Notes under the pieces: model-generated
What the model saw: the letters and a program-made list of their open reading frames with translations, nothing else
What the model was told of the DNA's origin: nothing
Database searches by the model: none
Shown here: positions 1 to 9,851 of the stretch, piece by piece
How the letters are laid out: every line of letters starts with the position of its first letter
How positions within the stretch are numbered: position 1 is the stretch's first letter
Source: Candidozyma auris
Lineage: Eukaryota > Ascomycota > Pichiomycetes > Serinales > Metschnikowiaceae
Assembly (NCBI RefSeq): GCF_003013715.1
Contig: NC_072815.1
Coordinates: 124,001-188,000, forward strand
DNA: 64,000 nt
Direction of reading: 5' to 3'
Program-made: the position numbers and the translations under genes

Positions 1-525
1 TTGAAGGAGAATCCTGGCGCTGATGCCAAAACGCTCATGGTGGAATTGACGCCTAAACTTCAGAACGCGTACCCGGGACTCATCAACGACTTGAACTTTG
101 ACGACTGGGTGTTCAACAACGCCGGTGGTGCTATGGGCAACATGATCATCTTGCACGCCTCGATCTCTGAGTACTTGATTTTTTTCGGCACTTCTGTGGG
201 TACTGAGGGCCACACTGGCGTCCACTATGCTGACGATTACTTCACCATCTTATACGGCAAGGAATTGGCTGGTTTGCCTAACTCGATTGAACCCGAGGTC
301 TACAGTGCCGGCGATCAGCACCACTTGGAGAGAGGCCAAGTGAAGCAGTACGCTATGCCTGAAGGCTCATATGCTTTGGAGCTTGCCCAGGGTTGGATCC
401 CTGCAATGTTGCCATTCGGCTTTGTGTCTGTGCTCACGTCGACGCTCGATTTCCACTCCTTTGGCAGAACTGTCTGGTTTACCGCTTACGACATGGGAAA
501 GAACTTGTTGAAGGGAAAATTTTAG
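1..525 (+). CDS. ERG2: C-8 sterol isomerase, 3' part (partial at window start)
   Basis: The frame is already open at base 1 and ends at a TAA, giving the last 174 residues; family members are about 220 residues, so roughly the first fifth lies outside the window. Recognised from the ERG2/sigma-1 receptor core: an acidic '[15 protein letters not shown]' stretch, '[20 protein letters not shown]', then 'HHLERG' and a hydrophobic C-terminal part around '[11 protein letters not shown]'. In this family the enzyme moves the delta-8 double bond to delta-7 in ergosterol synthesis at the ER membrane and is a morpholine fungicide target. The first visible codon is TTG (Leu) inside the gene, not a start. 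Identity is firm; only the N-terminus is missing. Confidence 0.95.
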   Translation: MKENPGADAKTLMVELTPKLQNAYPGLINDLNFDDWVFNNAGGAMGNMIILHASISEYLIFFGTSVGTEGHTGVHYADDYFTILYGKELAGLPNSIEPEVYSAGDQHHLERGQVKQYAMPEGSYALELAQGWIPAMLPFGFVSVLTSTLDFHSFGRTVWFTAYDMGKNLLKGKF

Positions 526-1098
526 GCTTGAAGAAGACTCAAAGAAGACGCCAGTAAATAGAAATTGCTGTTTAAAAAACATCAACTTTGCTTATTAATA
601 AATCACATTCTCAATCAACTCCACTTACTGCTGATCATGTGGTTCTTACAGAAGAACAACAATTTTACATTTGGATTCAATCTCCATCTCACTTGCGATC
701 CCACTCAATCTCACTCATTGTTAAATTGATCCTACTTTAAATCAAACTCTCATCACATTTCCACATTGAACGTTAAAAAATTCCACATAATCGTTTGTAC
801 ATCATCACCCAAACCTAATTGGGCCGCGCAGCTGAGGCCCCTCTGTTTATCTCTTATCGGGATGTCAGTACTCATTATGCCGTAGCGCGTATCCCCAGGC
901 AAGGCGTCTACCATGGAGTGATGCGAGGAGGAAATTCTCAGACCTTCGATAAACTCCTATACTTTTGGCACCTCGAAATTTCTTCTGCTGTTTTACCTTC
1001 AGTTTCTTCTCCTCACGGTCATTACCCTAAACGCCCCTTTTGTATATATAGTCCACATTCCCACGTGGATCAAGAATTACAGCAGAAACCACTTTCTT
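526..1098. other. ERG2-MATE spacer
   Basis: No gene seen. It holds the ERG2 3' region and the promoter of the downstream transporter: a TATATATA element at 1043-1050 and two CCCCT stress-type boxes near 837-841 and 1034-1038. These sites are short and only suggestive. Confidence 0.5.
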
Positions 1099-2787
1099 AT
1101 GGACGAGAGAAGTCATCTTTTGCACGAGCATACTCCAGAGGTCGATGATGAAGGCATTGTAGCATACGTTCAGCAGAGAAGAGCTTCAATTGCCTCGGCA
1201 GGACCTGCAAGCATACCTGCTGTATTTCAACTCAGCCTGAAGCAGTCCAGAGAGAGTTTCGCTGATATCCATCGAACGGTCTCTCATGTGTCCCACTATG
1301 ACTCCGTCAATGAGCTCTTGTCGGTTCACTCTGGCCACTTATTGGAAGAGCCTCACACGTCGCTCTTCATGGAAATCAGGGCTCTCTTGAAGTACTCTGT
1401 GCCGCTTGTGGTAACATTCCTTTTGCAATACTCCTTGACGGTGGCTTCGGTGTTATCCGTGGGACGCTTGGGGCCTAGCGAATTGGCTGCCGTTTCTCTA
1501 TCGTCCATGACGGCCAATATCAGTGGCTACGCCATCATCCAAGGTGTTTCCACCTGCTTAGATACTTTGTGCGCTCAGGCTCATGGAAGAAAAGATTTCA
1601 ACACCGTGGGGATGCACTTTGTGAGATGTACGTACTTGCTCATGTTGTGCTTTGTGCCGATGTTTGTGCTCTGGGTGTTTCTTTCGCAGCCCTTGTTGCT
1701 AATGCTCGTGGGAGAAAAGAAACGTCATTTGGTGGCACTTGCAAGCAGATACTTGCGGATTCTCTCCTTTGGGCTTCCAGGATTCATTATTTTTGAGAAT
1801 TTGAAACACTTTTTGCAATCTCAAGGTATCTTCCATGCGTCAACCTTTGTGCTTATCTTCTGTGCTCCCATGAATGCTGTTTTGAACTATGTCCTTGTCT
1901 GGAATAAGCACATTGGTCTTGGCTTTGAAGGTGCTCCATTATCGGTGGTGATAACAAACTGGGTGATGTGCCTCGCTCTTTGGTGCTACACTAAATACGT
2001 GAATGGCTACGCATGCTTGCCGAGACAAGGCGTATTTCACAAGAGCTACTTTACAAATTGGCGAAGAATGATCAACTTATCAATTCCTGGCGTGTTGATG
2101 GTTGAGGCAGAGTGGTTGGCATTTGAGATCATCACTTTTGTTGCTTTCACTTTCGGCACGGAGGTTCTGGCTGCCCAGTCCATTGTGTCCACCACGTGTG
2201 TTCTTTTATATCAAATTCCGTTTGCGTTGTCTATTACTGCATCCACAAGAATAGCATGGTTCATTGGTGCTGCGTCAGAGAGCTCAGCATTAGTGGCTAC
2301 AAGAGCCGCTTTGTACGCGGCTGTCTGCCTAGGGCTTGTGAACGCCACAATTTTATTTTTCTTCAGAGAATTCTTTGCATCCCTCTTCACCAATGATAAG
2401 TATGTCATCAGGATAGCGTCCAAAGTGTTGATCGTGGGGGCATTATACCAAATCAATGATTTTATATCATGCACCACTGGCGGCATTTTGAGAGGCCAAG
2501 GAAGACAGAAAATAGCGGGCTATCTAAATGTCATTTCATACTACTTGATAGCATTACCAAGTGCATTATTTTTTGCTTTCCATTTCAAGCTAGAGCTTCT
2601 AGGCTTGTGGTTGGGGATGATCATTGCCCTATTCTTTGTCTCCGTATCGCAACTATACTTCGTCGCTACCAGTGACTGGGACCACATCATCAAAGAATGT
2701 ATTGAAGAGGGGGTTGCAGAAGACGGCGTGCTTAACATCGAAGCAACGTCACTGGTGCCGGCCATGCTGTCCAGCCATCTAGTGTGA
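1099..2787 (+). CDS. MATE-family multidrug/organic cation efflux transporter (ERC1-like)
   Basis: 562 residues. A soluble N-terminus of about 90 residues is followed by roughly twelve hydrophobic segments in two similar halves, the MATE fold. The first half starts at 'EIRALLKYSVPLVVTFLLQY' and includes 'VGRLGPSELAAVSLSSM' with a Gln-Gly after it; the second half starts around 'LSIPGVLMVEAEWLAFEI', which carries the acidic residue typical of eukaryotic MATE proteins. Yeast relatives are ERC1 (ethionine resistance) and YDR338C, located in vacuolar or other endomembranes and exchanging substrates for protons. Which paralogue this is cannot be told from sequence alone, so no symbol is given. The ATG at 1099 is the first in frame and lies about 50 bp after a TATA element. 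Confidence 0.88.
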   Translation: MDERSHLLHEHTPEVDDEGIVAYVQQRRASIASAGPASIPAVFQLSLKQSRESFADIHRTVSHVSHYDSVNELLSVHSGHLLEEPHTSLFMEIRALLKYSVPLVVTFLLQYSLTVASVLSVGRLGPSELAAVSLSSMTANISGYAIIQGVSTCLDTLCAQAHGRKDFNTVGMHFVRCTYLLMLCFVPMFVLWVFLSQPLLLMLVGEKKRHLVALASRYLRILSFGLPGFIIFENLKHFLQSQGIFHASTFVLIFCAPMNAVLNYVLVWNKHIGLGFEGAPLSVVITNWVMCLALWCYTKYVNGYACLPRQGVFHKSYFTNWRRMINLSIPGVLMVEAEWLAFEIITFVAFTFGTEVLAAQSIVSTTCVLLYQIPFALSITASTRIAWFIGAASESSALVATRAALYAAVCLGLVNATILFFFREFFASLFTNDKYVIRIASKVLIVGALYQINDFISCTTGGILRGQGRQKIAGYLNVISYYLIALPSALFFAFHFKLELLGLWLGMIIALFFVSVSQLYFVATSDWDHIIKECIEEGVAEDGVLNIEATSLVPAMLSSHLV

Positions 2788-3014
2788 TATATTATAGAGC
2801 GATAGAAGATACAGCTGGAAAGTGAGGCTGCTTCCACTAGTATTCTTGAAAAGCGGCATAAATATCGGATATCTAACATAGTTCAACATAGTCAAAGAAT
2901 GAGAATGCTAAACAAAAGAAGCCCTTGCATTGAACTTACAAAAGCGTGATCGATGTAAACTTCTAGGCTCTGCCTCGAAGGTGTATGAATCTGACCCATC
3001 GATATGAAATGATC

Positions 3015-3602
3015 TCAGCGAGAATGTGCATTGTTTAATTCGTCCAACAAAGCATCACATAATTGCTTGACCTTGATCTGGTCGCTTGCAGATTTGATCT
3101 CGTTCACCTTGTTTGCAATTGAAGCGGTATCAGAGGTCCCCTGTTTCAAAAGAGCATTATGCTTCAGCAATAGCTCCTTGTAGCCCTTGTAAATCTCCGT
3201 ATACAGCTCGTGCTCTCGGAGCAGGTCATCCCGAAGCTGATCGTAACGCTTCTGAAGATCAGTTAAGCGCTGTTCCTGATTTGAGCCGTCGATCGCTGCA
3301 TCGGCCGAAGCGCAGTCAATGGCCAGATCCAAGCGCTTTAGGAAAGTGTTGTTGTTACGCACACGGTCGGCTGCCAGCTTCATCAATACATCGATCTCAT
3401 CGTCTAGATCAAGGGCAGCATGCGCTGCTGAAGCATCAGGCACAGTGTGGGAAAGAGGCTCAGTTTTCAGGCGAGAAAAGCCGCCGGGGAGCTTTTGATC
3501 TGGCACGTCGATCCTCGAAGCCCATTCTCGATTCAAAGTTCTATTATAATCGACGGTGGGCTCGTGGGTGATGTCGTCGGAGGAGAAGAAGTTGCCGAGC
3601 AT
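3015..3602 (-). CDS. Small coiled-coil protein of unknown function
   Basis: The frame opens 19 codons further upstream, but I prefer the second Met (start codon at 3602-3600), which begins 'MLGNFFSSDDITHEPT', because the preceding residues look like random translation. That gives 195 residues. The N-terminal third is polar with no obvious domain. From about residue 70 to the end it is almost all predicted helix with heptad character ('LTDLQKRYDQLRDDLLREHELY', 'IYKGYKELLLKHNALLKQ'), so a dimeric or oligomeric coiled coil is likely. There is no signal peptide or membrane segment. It looks like a subunit of a spindle, kinetochore or trafficking complex, but I do not recognise the family. It is convergent with the MATE gene (228 bp between stops) and divergent from the cyclin gene. 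Confidence 0.62.
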   Translation of the reverse strand: MLGNFFSSDDITHEPTVDYNRTLNREWASRIDVPDQKLPGGFSRLKTEPLSHTVPDASAAHAALDLDDEIDVLMKLAADRVRNNNTFLKRLDLAIDCASADAAIDGSNQEQRLTDLQKRYDQLRDDLLREHELYTEIYKGYKELLLKHNALLKQGTSDTASIANKVNEIKSASDQIKVKQLCDALLDELNNAHSR

Positions 3603-3915
3603 AGGAGAATGGAAAGTGCCGCACAGACAAGTTTTTGGCCAGCGGGAGCGATGGGCCAATGGATAACCGGCGCAGTAGCAGGGACTAAAGCACGATGGTT
3701 GGCAACGGTGGGCTTAGGGTGGAAAAAAAGAGCAGGTGCAACGAGGTCGTGTAAACAAAAACGCTCAAACTGGTAACCATATTGGAAAATAGGTGGTAGC
3801 GCGAAATGGGTGCAAAACGAACCCCCCTCCCCAGGCGAGCGATGCAGAGACAGGAGAAAAAAAAGAAGAAAAAAAATAGAAAAAAAAGTGAATGGATCGG
3901 TGCATCGGGGAGCTC

Positions 3916-3960
3916 GTGGATCAGTGGATCCGTGGATCGAAAATCGGTGGATCTTGGATC
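3916..3960. repeat. Short GTGGATC repeat cluster
   Basis: GTGGATC occurs at 3916-3922, 3924-3930, 3932-3938 and 3947-3953, followed by TTGGATC to 3960; the first three are spaced exactly 8 bp apart. Function unknown; it may be a decayed minisatellite or a cluster of factor sites. Confidence 0.6.
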
Positions 3961-5105
3961 GTGGCAAAATACAAAGGAGATCACCAAATAGGCTTCTCGT
4001 CAAAATGACTTTGTCTGTTCTCTGGCCCTGACGCTGTGTGAGACCGCCTCGAGTTAGCAGGCCAAGAGACTCTCGCACGTATCGGCAGGCAGACGATAGG
4101 GGTCCCCTCCCACCAGAGACAGACTTCGGTAGGTTACCAGTCGTCTACGCAAGGGAACAAAAGACAAATTGAGAAAAAAAAGGCAAAAAGGCCAAAAAAA
4201 AAAAAAAAGTTAAAAAAAAAAAAGGTCAAAATCGAAAATGGTCTGATGTAGGCGTATCCGACGTTTTTTATTTCTTCACCGTCCTGCCAATTGTGTAGTG
4301 CACCTTCTCGCTGACTCGCCGGTTTCACTTTGAGCTGCCTGGCCCACCCGCGGGTAACTCTGCGCTGGCGCTGTAGCTCTGCACTGCCTGTGCAGTGGAC
4401 ACTGCGGTGGCTACATAGCATTCCGCGCCAGGGGCACCCGACATCCGTAGTCAAGTGGTCCCAGAGATCAAGAATCGATGACACAGTCAGCCAAAGATCG
4501 GCTAAAACAGATTTGCGACCCTCGTTTTCCCCACATCGTCATTGATCTATCATCTGTGTCTGGGCACCACCGCAGTGTCATCGAAATCTCTCTCTGGCGC
4601 GAGCTGGCTGCACATGCCACAGCCGGTAGGCTAAACCGCACTAAGTCTGGCGCCTGCCTCTTGCCTTGGGCCAAAGCGTATCTCGAGTGTTTTTCGCTTT
4701 GTGTGCTCGGGCTCCCGTGCAGTCGGTGACGTTGGTGGAGATTGGGCATTGTTGAGAGATAGGACTTAAGCGTGGTTTGTCGTGTGGGTGGTTGAGCTTG
4801 TCTGGTTTTAATTTTTTTTTTTTTTGGGGGTGGAGTCCTCGGCAGTGCAAATCTGGCTTACCGCTTGCTCTGGGCTGGGGCTTTTGTTTTTCCCCTTAGC
4901 CTGAACGTCGTTGTGCGTCGACGTGCGTTGAGATCGGGCTCGGGAGAATCTTTTTTTTCTCCTCATACTTTGCTTTTTTTTCACTCTGCCTCTCTGCCTC
5001 TCTGCCTCTTTTGCCTGCCTCTGCCTCGTTTCGCGCACAATCTCTCAATTGTCCTGCCTGAGCTACATTTTCCAATCTCTATTTTCTAAGGGGCCGCTGG
5101 CTCCC

Positions 5106-5343
5106 ATGCAGAAGCGCTGCGTGTCTATGCATCTCCGTCTAACTACCTTTCACATTTTCCCCATTGGACGTGGCCCATTCTCCATCACCATCCAACGTAT
5201 CCCTCCACATAGTCGGTGTCTCTTTTAGATAGGTACAATGCGAGCCGCAGCGTGTGCAATAATGTAGCTGGCCCATGCATGCCGATCGCCTTGTCCAATG
5301 GTGGAACCTCTCGTCTCGTGTAAATTTCACCCCATGTCTTTGA
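5106..5343 (+). promoter_or_regulatory. Candidate uORF cluster upstream of the cyclin ATG
   Basis: Three non-overlapping small ORFs lie in tandem before the cyclin start at 5489: 5106-5228 (40 codons), 5238-5267 (9 codons) and 5275-5343 (22 codons). They matter only if the transcript starts upstream of 5106, which the sequence cannot show. S. cerevisiae CLN3 is known to be translationally controlled by an upstream ORF, which makes the arrangement worth recording. Confidence 0.35.
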
Positions 5344-5488
5344 TTGTGTATCTTCCACAAACACCTTAAATAAACCTCCGCCTGCTGGGGCCTCCAGGTG
5401 TGTTTGTTTTTCTACCTTCATATTTCTTGGGCTAATTTTTTTTTAAAAAAACGTTTCCAATCTCACCGCCAAAGGGACCACCCCCACC

Positions 5489-6988
5489 ATGTCCATCCAT
5501 GGCACCTTTTCCTATGCCGGTACAACCATAAACCAGTACAAGTACCCCCATCGGCTCTACGAAAGAGAAGTGCAAATACATGCCGACTGTTTCGCCGAGT
5601 ATGAAGACGACATCTCCCTCACCTTGTTGAGGGCCCTGGTGGTCACTCAACCCAACTTCAAGCTCTACGACAACCAACCATACATCAATGCCTCGGTGAG
5701 AGCAAAACTCGTGGACTTCTTGCTCCGCATGGCCGTTCGCCTCAAATTGGTCCCCTACGTTTTTTGCAAAGCCGTCCGTCTTTTCGACCGCTATTGCTCC
5801 AAGAGAATTGTTCTTCTACAACAGGCTCAGCTAGTCGCTACCACATGTCTTTGGATCTCGGCGAAAGTATATGGCGGCAATAATCACTTTGCCAACTTGT
5901 CGAGTTCCAAATGTGGCCAGGTGAAAACCATCCTGAACTTGGGCTACGGCTCGGGCGCCCGCTTCTGTGGACCCACCGAACGGTACCGCATGCCCAAAAT
6001 CTGTGAGTTGGTCAAGCTTTGCGGTGCTCGTTGCAACTACGACATCAGCATGTTCAAGCAGATGGAGTTGCACATTATGTCCACCTTGGACTGGAATTTG
6101 GTGGACACCGCCGTCGACGAGTTCTTGGTCGACCTGAGAGACCTCAAGTCTTGCACTGACGTAACCAACCTGCAAAAGTCAGACATTGCTACCTTGAAAG
6201 CGTTCGTATCCTACGCTTCGTGCTACCAGTACGAGCTCATTAAGTATACCCCTGTGGAGGTGGCCAAGGCAGCAGTCGACTTGCTCAACGAAACCTTTCA
6301 CCTCACTGCTACCGACGCTGCTTTCCTTACGCTAAACAATTGCATTTTTGCAGAAATCCCTGACCTCAACGCAAGACAGGACGACATAAGGAACCTCCTC
6401 ATTCAGGCTGTGGTGTCCGCTCCTGACTATCTTTTACATTGTTTCGATACGCTGGGGCCTCGATACCTCTACTCCAGCCTTACAAAAACCACAAAGATGC
6501 CACCCCCCATCGACACCGGCATTTCGACTCCCACAGAATCGTCCTACCCTACTCCCACAAGTGCACCGCATTTCGATGTGCCTCTGACCAATTACACTTA
6601 TACTAAGCCAACGAATGTTTCGCTTTCAAGTGAGTCGTATGCGTACGAAACGTCGCCATCCATTGATGGCGTGCCATTTGTGTCGAAGCTGGTCAGCAAG
6701 GGCCTAAAAATCTCTGTCACCGAAGCTGCCAATATAAACAGCCACCACTACCCGTTGCTTCGCACACAGGGTTCCAAAGGCCCGATGGGGATGCTGGATC
6801 TACTTCCTCAGCCACGGCAGACACTACAAGAATCCTTCTACAAAAACAACAATAGCCTGACGAGCATCGCATCGTCCAACTCGTCAAAGGGTTCCGATAT
6901 GTTCTATGACTCCCACCGATATGGCATTTCCACCCCAATCAGCATAGAGGACGACAAGTCGCTCATGAAAAAGAAAAAGTCCAGTTAA
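5489..6988 (+). CDS. CLN3: G1 cyclin, probably CLN3
   Basis: 499 residues. The cyclin box spans about residues 45-220: 'YINASVRAKLVDFLLRMAVRLKL' is the N-lobe helix 1, followed by 'VFCKAVRLFDRYCSKR' and 'QLVATTCLWISAKVYGG'. A lineage-typical insertion precedes 'RYRMPKICELVKLCGARCNYD' and 'MELHIMSTLDWNL'. This CLN-type arrangement (the helix containing 'KICELVKLCG') distinguishes G1 cyclins from B-type or PCL cyclins. The C-terminal third is Ser/Thr/Pro-rich and PEST-like, ending in a basic 'KKKKSS' that could act as nuclear signal. The family binds Cdc28 and triggers G1/S entry; in Candida species related cyclins also control hyphal growth. CLN3 rather than CCN1 or HGC1 is chosen on size, so the symbol is moderately sure. 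The start context is CCACC-ATG. Confidence 0.8.
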   Translation: MSIHGTFSYAGTTINQYKYPHRLYEREVQIHADCFAEYEDDISLTLLRALVVTQPNFKLYDNQPYINASVRAKLVDFLLRMAVRLKLVPYVFCKAVRLFDRYCSKRIVLLQQAQLVATTCLWISAKVYGGNNHFANLSSSKCGQVKTILNLGYGSGARFCGPTERYRMPKICELVKLCGARCNYDISMFKQMELHIMSTLDWNLVDTAVDEFLVDLRDLKSCTDVTNLQKSDIATLKAFVSYASCYQYELIKYTPVEVAKAAVDLLNETFHLTATDAAFLTLNNCIFAEIPDLNARQDDIRNLLIQAVVSAPDYLLHCFDTLGPRYLYSSLTKTTKMPPPIDTGISTPTESSYPTPTSAPHFDVPLTNYTYTKPTNVSLSSESYAYETSPSIDGVPFVSKLVSKGLKISVTEAANINSHHYPLLRTQGSKGPMGMLDLLPQPRQTLQESFYKNNNSLTSIASSNSSKGSDMFYDSHRYGISTPISIEDDKSLMKKKKSS

Positions 6989-8880
6989 GAAATTTATTAA
7001 CGCCACATGCCCCCCCTCTCTTCAGTTCGTGAAAAGTACCCGTTTCAATCTCAGCATTATTTAATGATAGAGTTATAAACTTTAATGTTTTGAGTAGCAA
7101 TGAACAATGTATGAATATAGCCGAAAGTTGTTGTAGAGTCCCCGATGAAGGCCGTCAAAACAAACCTGGCGTGAACAAGAAAGAAGCCGAATTAGGAACA
7201 ATGCTCGTCAGGTACCCAAACATGCTGGCAAACGCCGTTTTCATACCAGTTCAACGGTTTGATATTATCACCTGCAACCGCCTGCTGCGATTGTCGTTGC
7301 AGCTGCTCGGTTAAAGGTGGCCTGATGCGGCGTGTTTAAAAGGTATGTTGCACAAAACCACAAAACTTTAGATTACAGATGCCACACACGGCGATTTTTC
7401 GGCCTCTTCTGAAGTTAGACGAGATTAATGCCACAAAAAATATGTATGGTGCAGAGTGCGATGAAGCTGCCAGAAGCGACATGGCCTGAGGAAGCCCACA
7501 GTGCTGGTTTATAGAGTTGACGAGAAGTTGAGAAAGGCGAAAATAACAGGGGTTCAATGGACTCCCGGTCAAGACATTCCAGGCATTAAATATATAAGAT
7601 TCCATTAGCAAGAAGCGTGAATTGAGTAGAGATGTTCAAGGGATACTGAAGACATCTGACCATCACTTTGAGCTGTGCTTCAAGGACAGTCAAATGAAAA
7701 GCAAGCCACAAAAGAGGAACATGACCAATATCTGAAAACACAATTGCTGAAAGGGTCCAACAATTTCGAATGAGCGAATTGTCAGGATCTTCTAGTTCAA
7801 CAATTATAAGCCGAAGTTGGTAGTTTGAGCTCAGTCAGACTCCGGGTGGAACGATGCGAAGGCACAAAAACATGATCTTCACAGTCAAGACAGGCTTCTT
7901 GATAAGTTGAATTTTTCAACGCCAAAGCTGTTGATCTGGACGAATTGTTGCACTGTGAATACCAGTGATGTCAAACGGATGAGAGCCAGATGCCTTTCAA
8001 GCAGGTCAAGGTCAGGAAGCCTAGTTCCGCTCTTCTCGCAGCAGGATCAGTTTCTCAGACTGACAAATTTTGTTTTGATATACCTCACTTCTTCCACGGA
8101 AGTAACCATCTCATTCTAGTTTCTGATATTTCGCAACCAAGAGAGCACTGCCTAGTAAGAAGACCCACCACATTTTCTGTCCGAGATCACATTTTGAGTT
8201 ACCCTAACAATCTGAGAAGTGGTTAATAAGAGCTCCACAATTATCATCCTCCAAATGTATAATGGCCCTCAAATCACCATAGACCATGTTCTGGAAGTCG
8301 TTCACTATCCTAGGTGGTTTCCCTTCTTGGTCCTGGCCCTACCACTTTAAAGTCGCGCGTGGCTAAGAAAAACATAAAGGCTTCCCAAAATGGCTCCTCA
8401 CAGCACCACACGATTTGACCAGCATAGAGAAAGAAAAATAAAAAAAAAAAAAAAAATAATAATAAAATGAAATAAACAACAAACTCAAGCCGTTCGGAAA
8501 TCGTAAGCAGCACTTAAACCTCCTTCTTGTTTGATCTTCACGTATAGCAGTCTCGTTGGGCCGGTCCCTGAGCCTTGGAACACAGCCTGCATTTCGCGAC
8601 TGAAATGCTTACCCTTTTTTTTTTTCTTCTTAGCCGTTGCTATTTTTTCCCATCAAAGACCCTCTTCTTTTTAAGCAAGCCCAACTAAACCTTCCATATA
8701 ACAGAGACTCAGCTACCCAAGCGGCCTTTACTGTCTCGACACGTATTCGTCTGCTCCCTTTGCTACGGCTCCACCTTTCTGAGATTCCCTCGCTTTGTTT
8801 CCTGATCTCCTGATACACATCCTAAGGAATCATCATATCATTACTTTCGATCTCAACTTAAACGAACACAAGAAGTCTCC
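6989..8880. other. Spacer between the cyclin gene and ROT1
   Basis: 1.9 kb with only short frames (up to 91 codons) on both strands, none with recognisable protein features. A- and T-rich runs lie at about 8433-8470 and 8613-8628. I looked for tRNA B-boxes and intron signals linking the frames and found no convincing set. An undetected non-coding RNA is possible. Confidence 0.5.
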
Positions 8881-9603
8881 ATGCTATCGATTTTGTTTAC
8901 CCTGCTCCTCCTCCTACAACTGGTGTTTGGCGAGCCCAACATGGAGGAGTTGGAAGGTACGTGGGTGTCCAAGTCTAACACCGTGTTCACGGGCCCTGGT
9001 TTCTATGACCCTGTGGATGAGCTCTTGATTGAGCCTGCATTGCCTGGCATCTCGTATTCGTTCACAAAAGACGGCTACTTTGAAGAAGCCTTATACAGAA
9101 TCAAGTCGAACCCAAAGAATCACTCGTGCCCTATTGCCAGTATAACTTACCAGCATGGTAAGTACGAGATATTGAGCAACGGGTCTGTGGTGCTCAAACC
9201 TTTTGCCGTGGACGGTAGACAGCTTTTGAGTGATCCCTGCGGCTACAAGGAAGATGAGGCGAAATACGTCAGATACGTGCAGCTGACATGGTTTGAAAAG
9301 TATCAGGTCTCCATTTCTGACTACCACGGCAGATACATGTTGCAAATATATCAGTTCGATGGTTCTCCCATGCAGCCATTGTACTTGGCATACAAGCCTC
9401 CATTGATGTTGCCTACCGAGCCTTTGAACCCTACCGATAAGTCGAAGGCGACCTCCACGTCACTTCGTAAGCGGGTCAGAAGGTCTCTTGAAAACCAATA
9501 TCGTACTAATGCCGTGAGACAAGAGAACCCAGTGTTTGAGAAGCTTTATTGGGTGGGGGTTGTTCTTTTAGGTGCCGGCTCTGTGGCAATGTTGCTTCGC
9601 TAG
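8881..9603 (+). CDS. ROT1: ER membrane protein ROT1
   Basis: 240 residues, close to the family's usual 250. A hydrophobic signal peptide covers residues 1-18 ('[17 protein letters not shown]'), followed by the hallmark 'MEELEGTWVSKSNTVFTGPG' and 'YDPVDELLIEPALPGISYSF'. A lumenal domain with paired cysteines (in 'NHSCP' and 'DPCGY') follows, and a single C-terminal hydrophobic segment ('WVGVVLLGAGSVAMLLR') makes a type I or tail-type anchor. ROT1 is an essential fungal ER chaperone-like protein that helps fold and glycosylate secretory proteins and supports beta-1,6-glucan wall synthesis. It lies 248 bp upstream of VPS27 on the same strand. Confidence 0.95.
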   Translation: MLSILFTLLLLLQLVFGEPNMEELEGTWVSKSNTVFTGPGFYDPVDELLIEPALPGISYSFTKDGYFEEALYRIKSNPKNHSCPIASITYQHGKYEILSNGSVVLKPFAVDGRQLLSDPCGYKEDEAKYVRYVQLTWFEKYQVSISDYHGRYMLQIYQFDGSPMQPLYLAYKPPLMLPTEPLNPTDKSKATSTSLRKRVRRSLENQYRTNAVRQENPVFEKLYWVGVVLLGAGSVAMLLR

Positions 9604-9851
9604 GAGCTTGCACTCCAGCAACGAGTGCTTTAAACATTTACATCTGTATCATATCTGAATTACATTTCCAATAACATTTTATACCGTTTGCATTTACCAC
9701 ATATCATACAATTGTGCCTGCCACCCTCCTCGCCTTCTTCAGTAGTCAATCAAATCCTGCACACAGGCGACGCCTCTCCGTATGATTCCTCAGCCTCTAG
9801 TCACATAATGACACTGATAGCAGTACTAATTCCAATAATTTCCCATACACA

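Larger units (their letters stand above)
3603..5488. other. Long spacer upstream of the G1 cyclin gene
   Basis: 1.9 kb without a supportable gene, serving two divergent genes. It contains A-runs at about 4195-4230, T-runs at about 4808-4825 and 4950-4980, an imperfect GTGGATC repeat near 3916-3960, and three small upstream ORFs in the last 400 bp (listed separately). Long promoters or leaders are usual for G1 cyclins. Minus-strand frames here are low-complexity translations of the A/T runs. Confidence 0.6.

Noticed and set aside
7090..7314. 74-codon frame after the cyclin gene
   Set aside because: TTG start and no recognisable feature; may be 3' UTR sequence.
7552..7572. Possible tRNA B-box (GGTTCAATGGACTCC)
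   Set aside because: Loop size and flanking bases do not form a T-stem and there is no A-box at the right distance.
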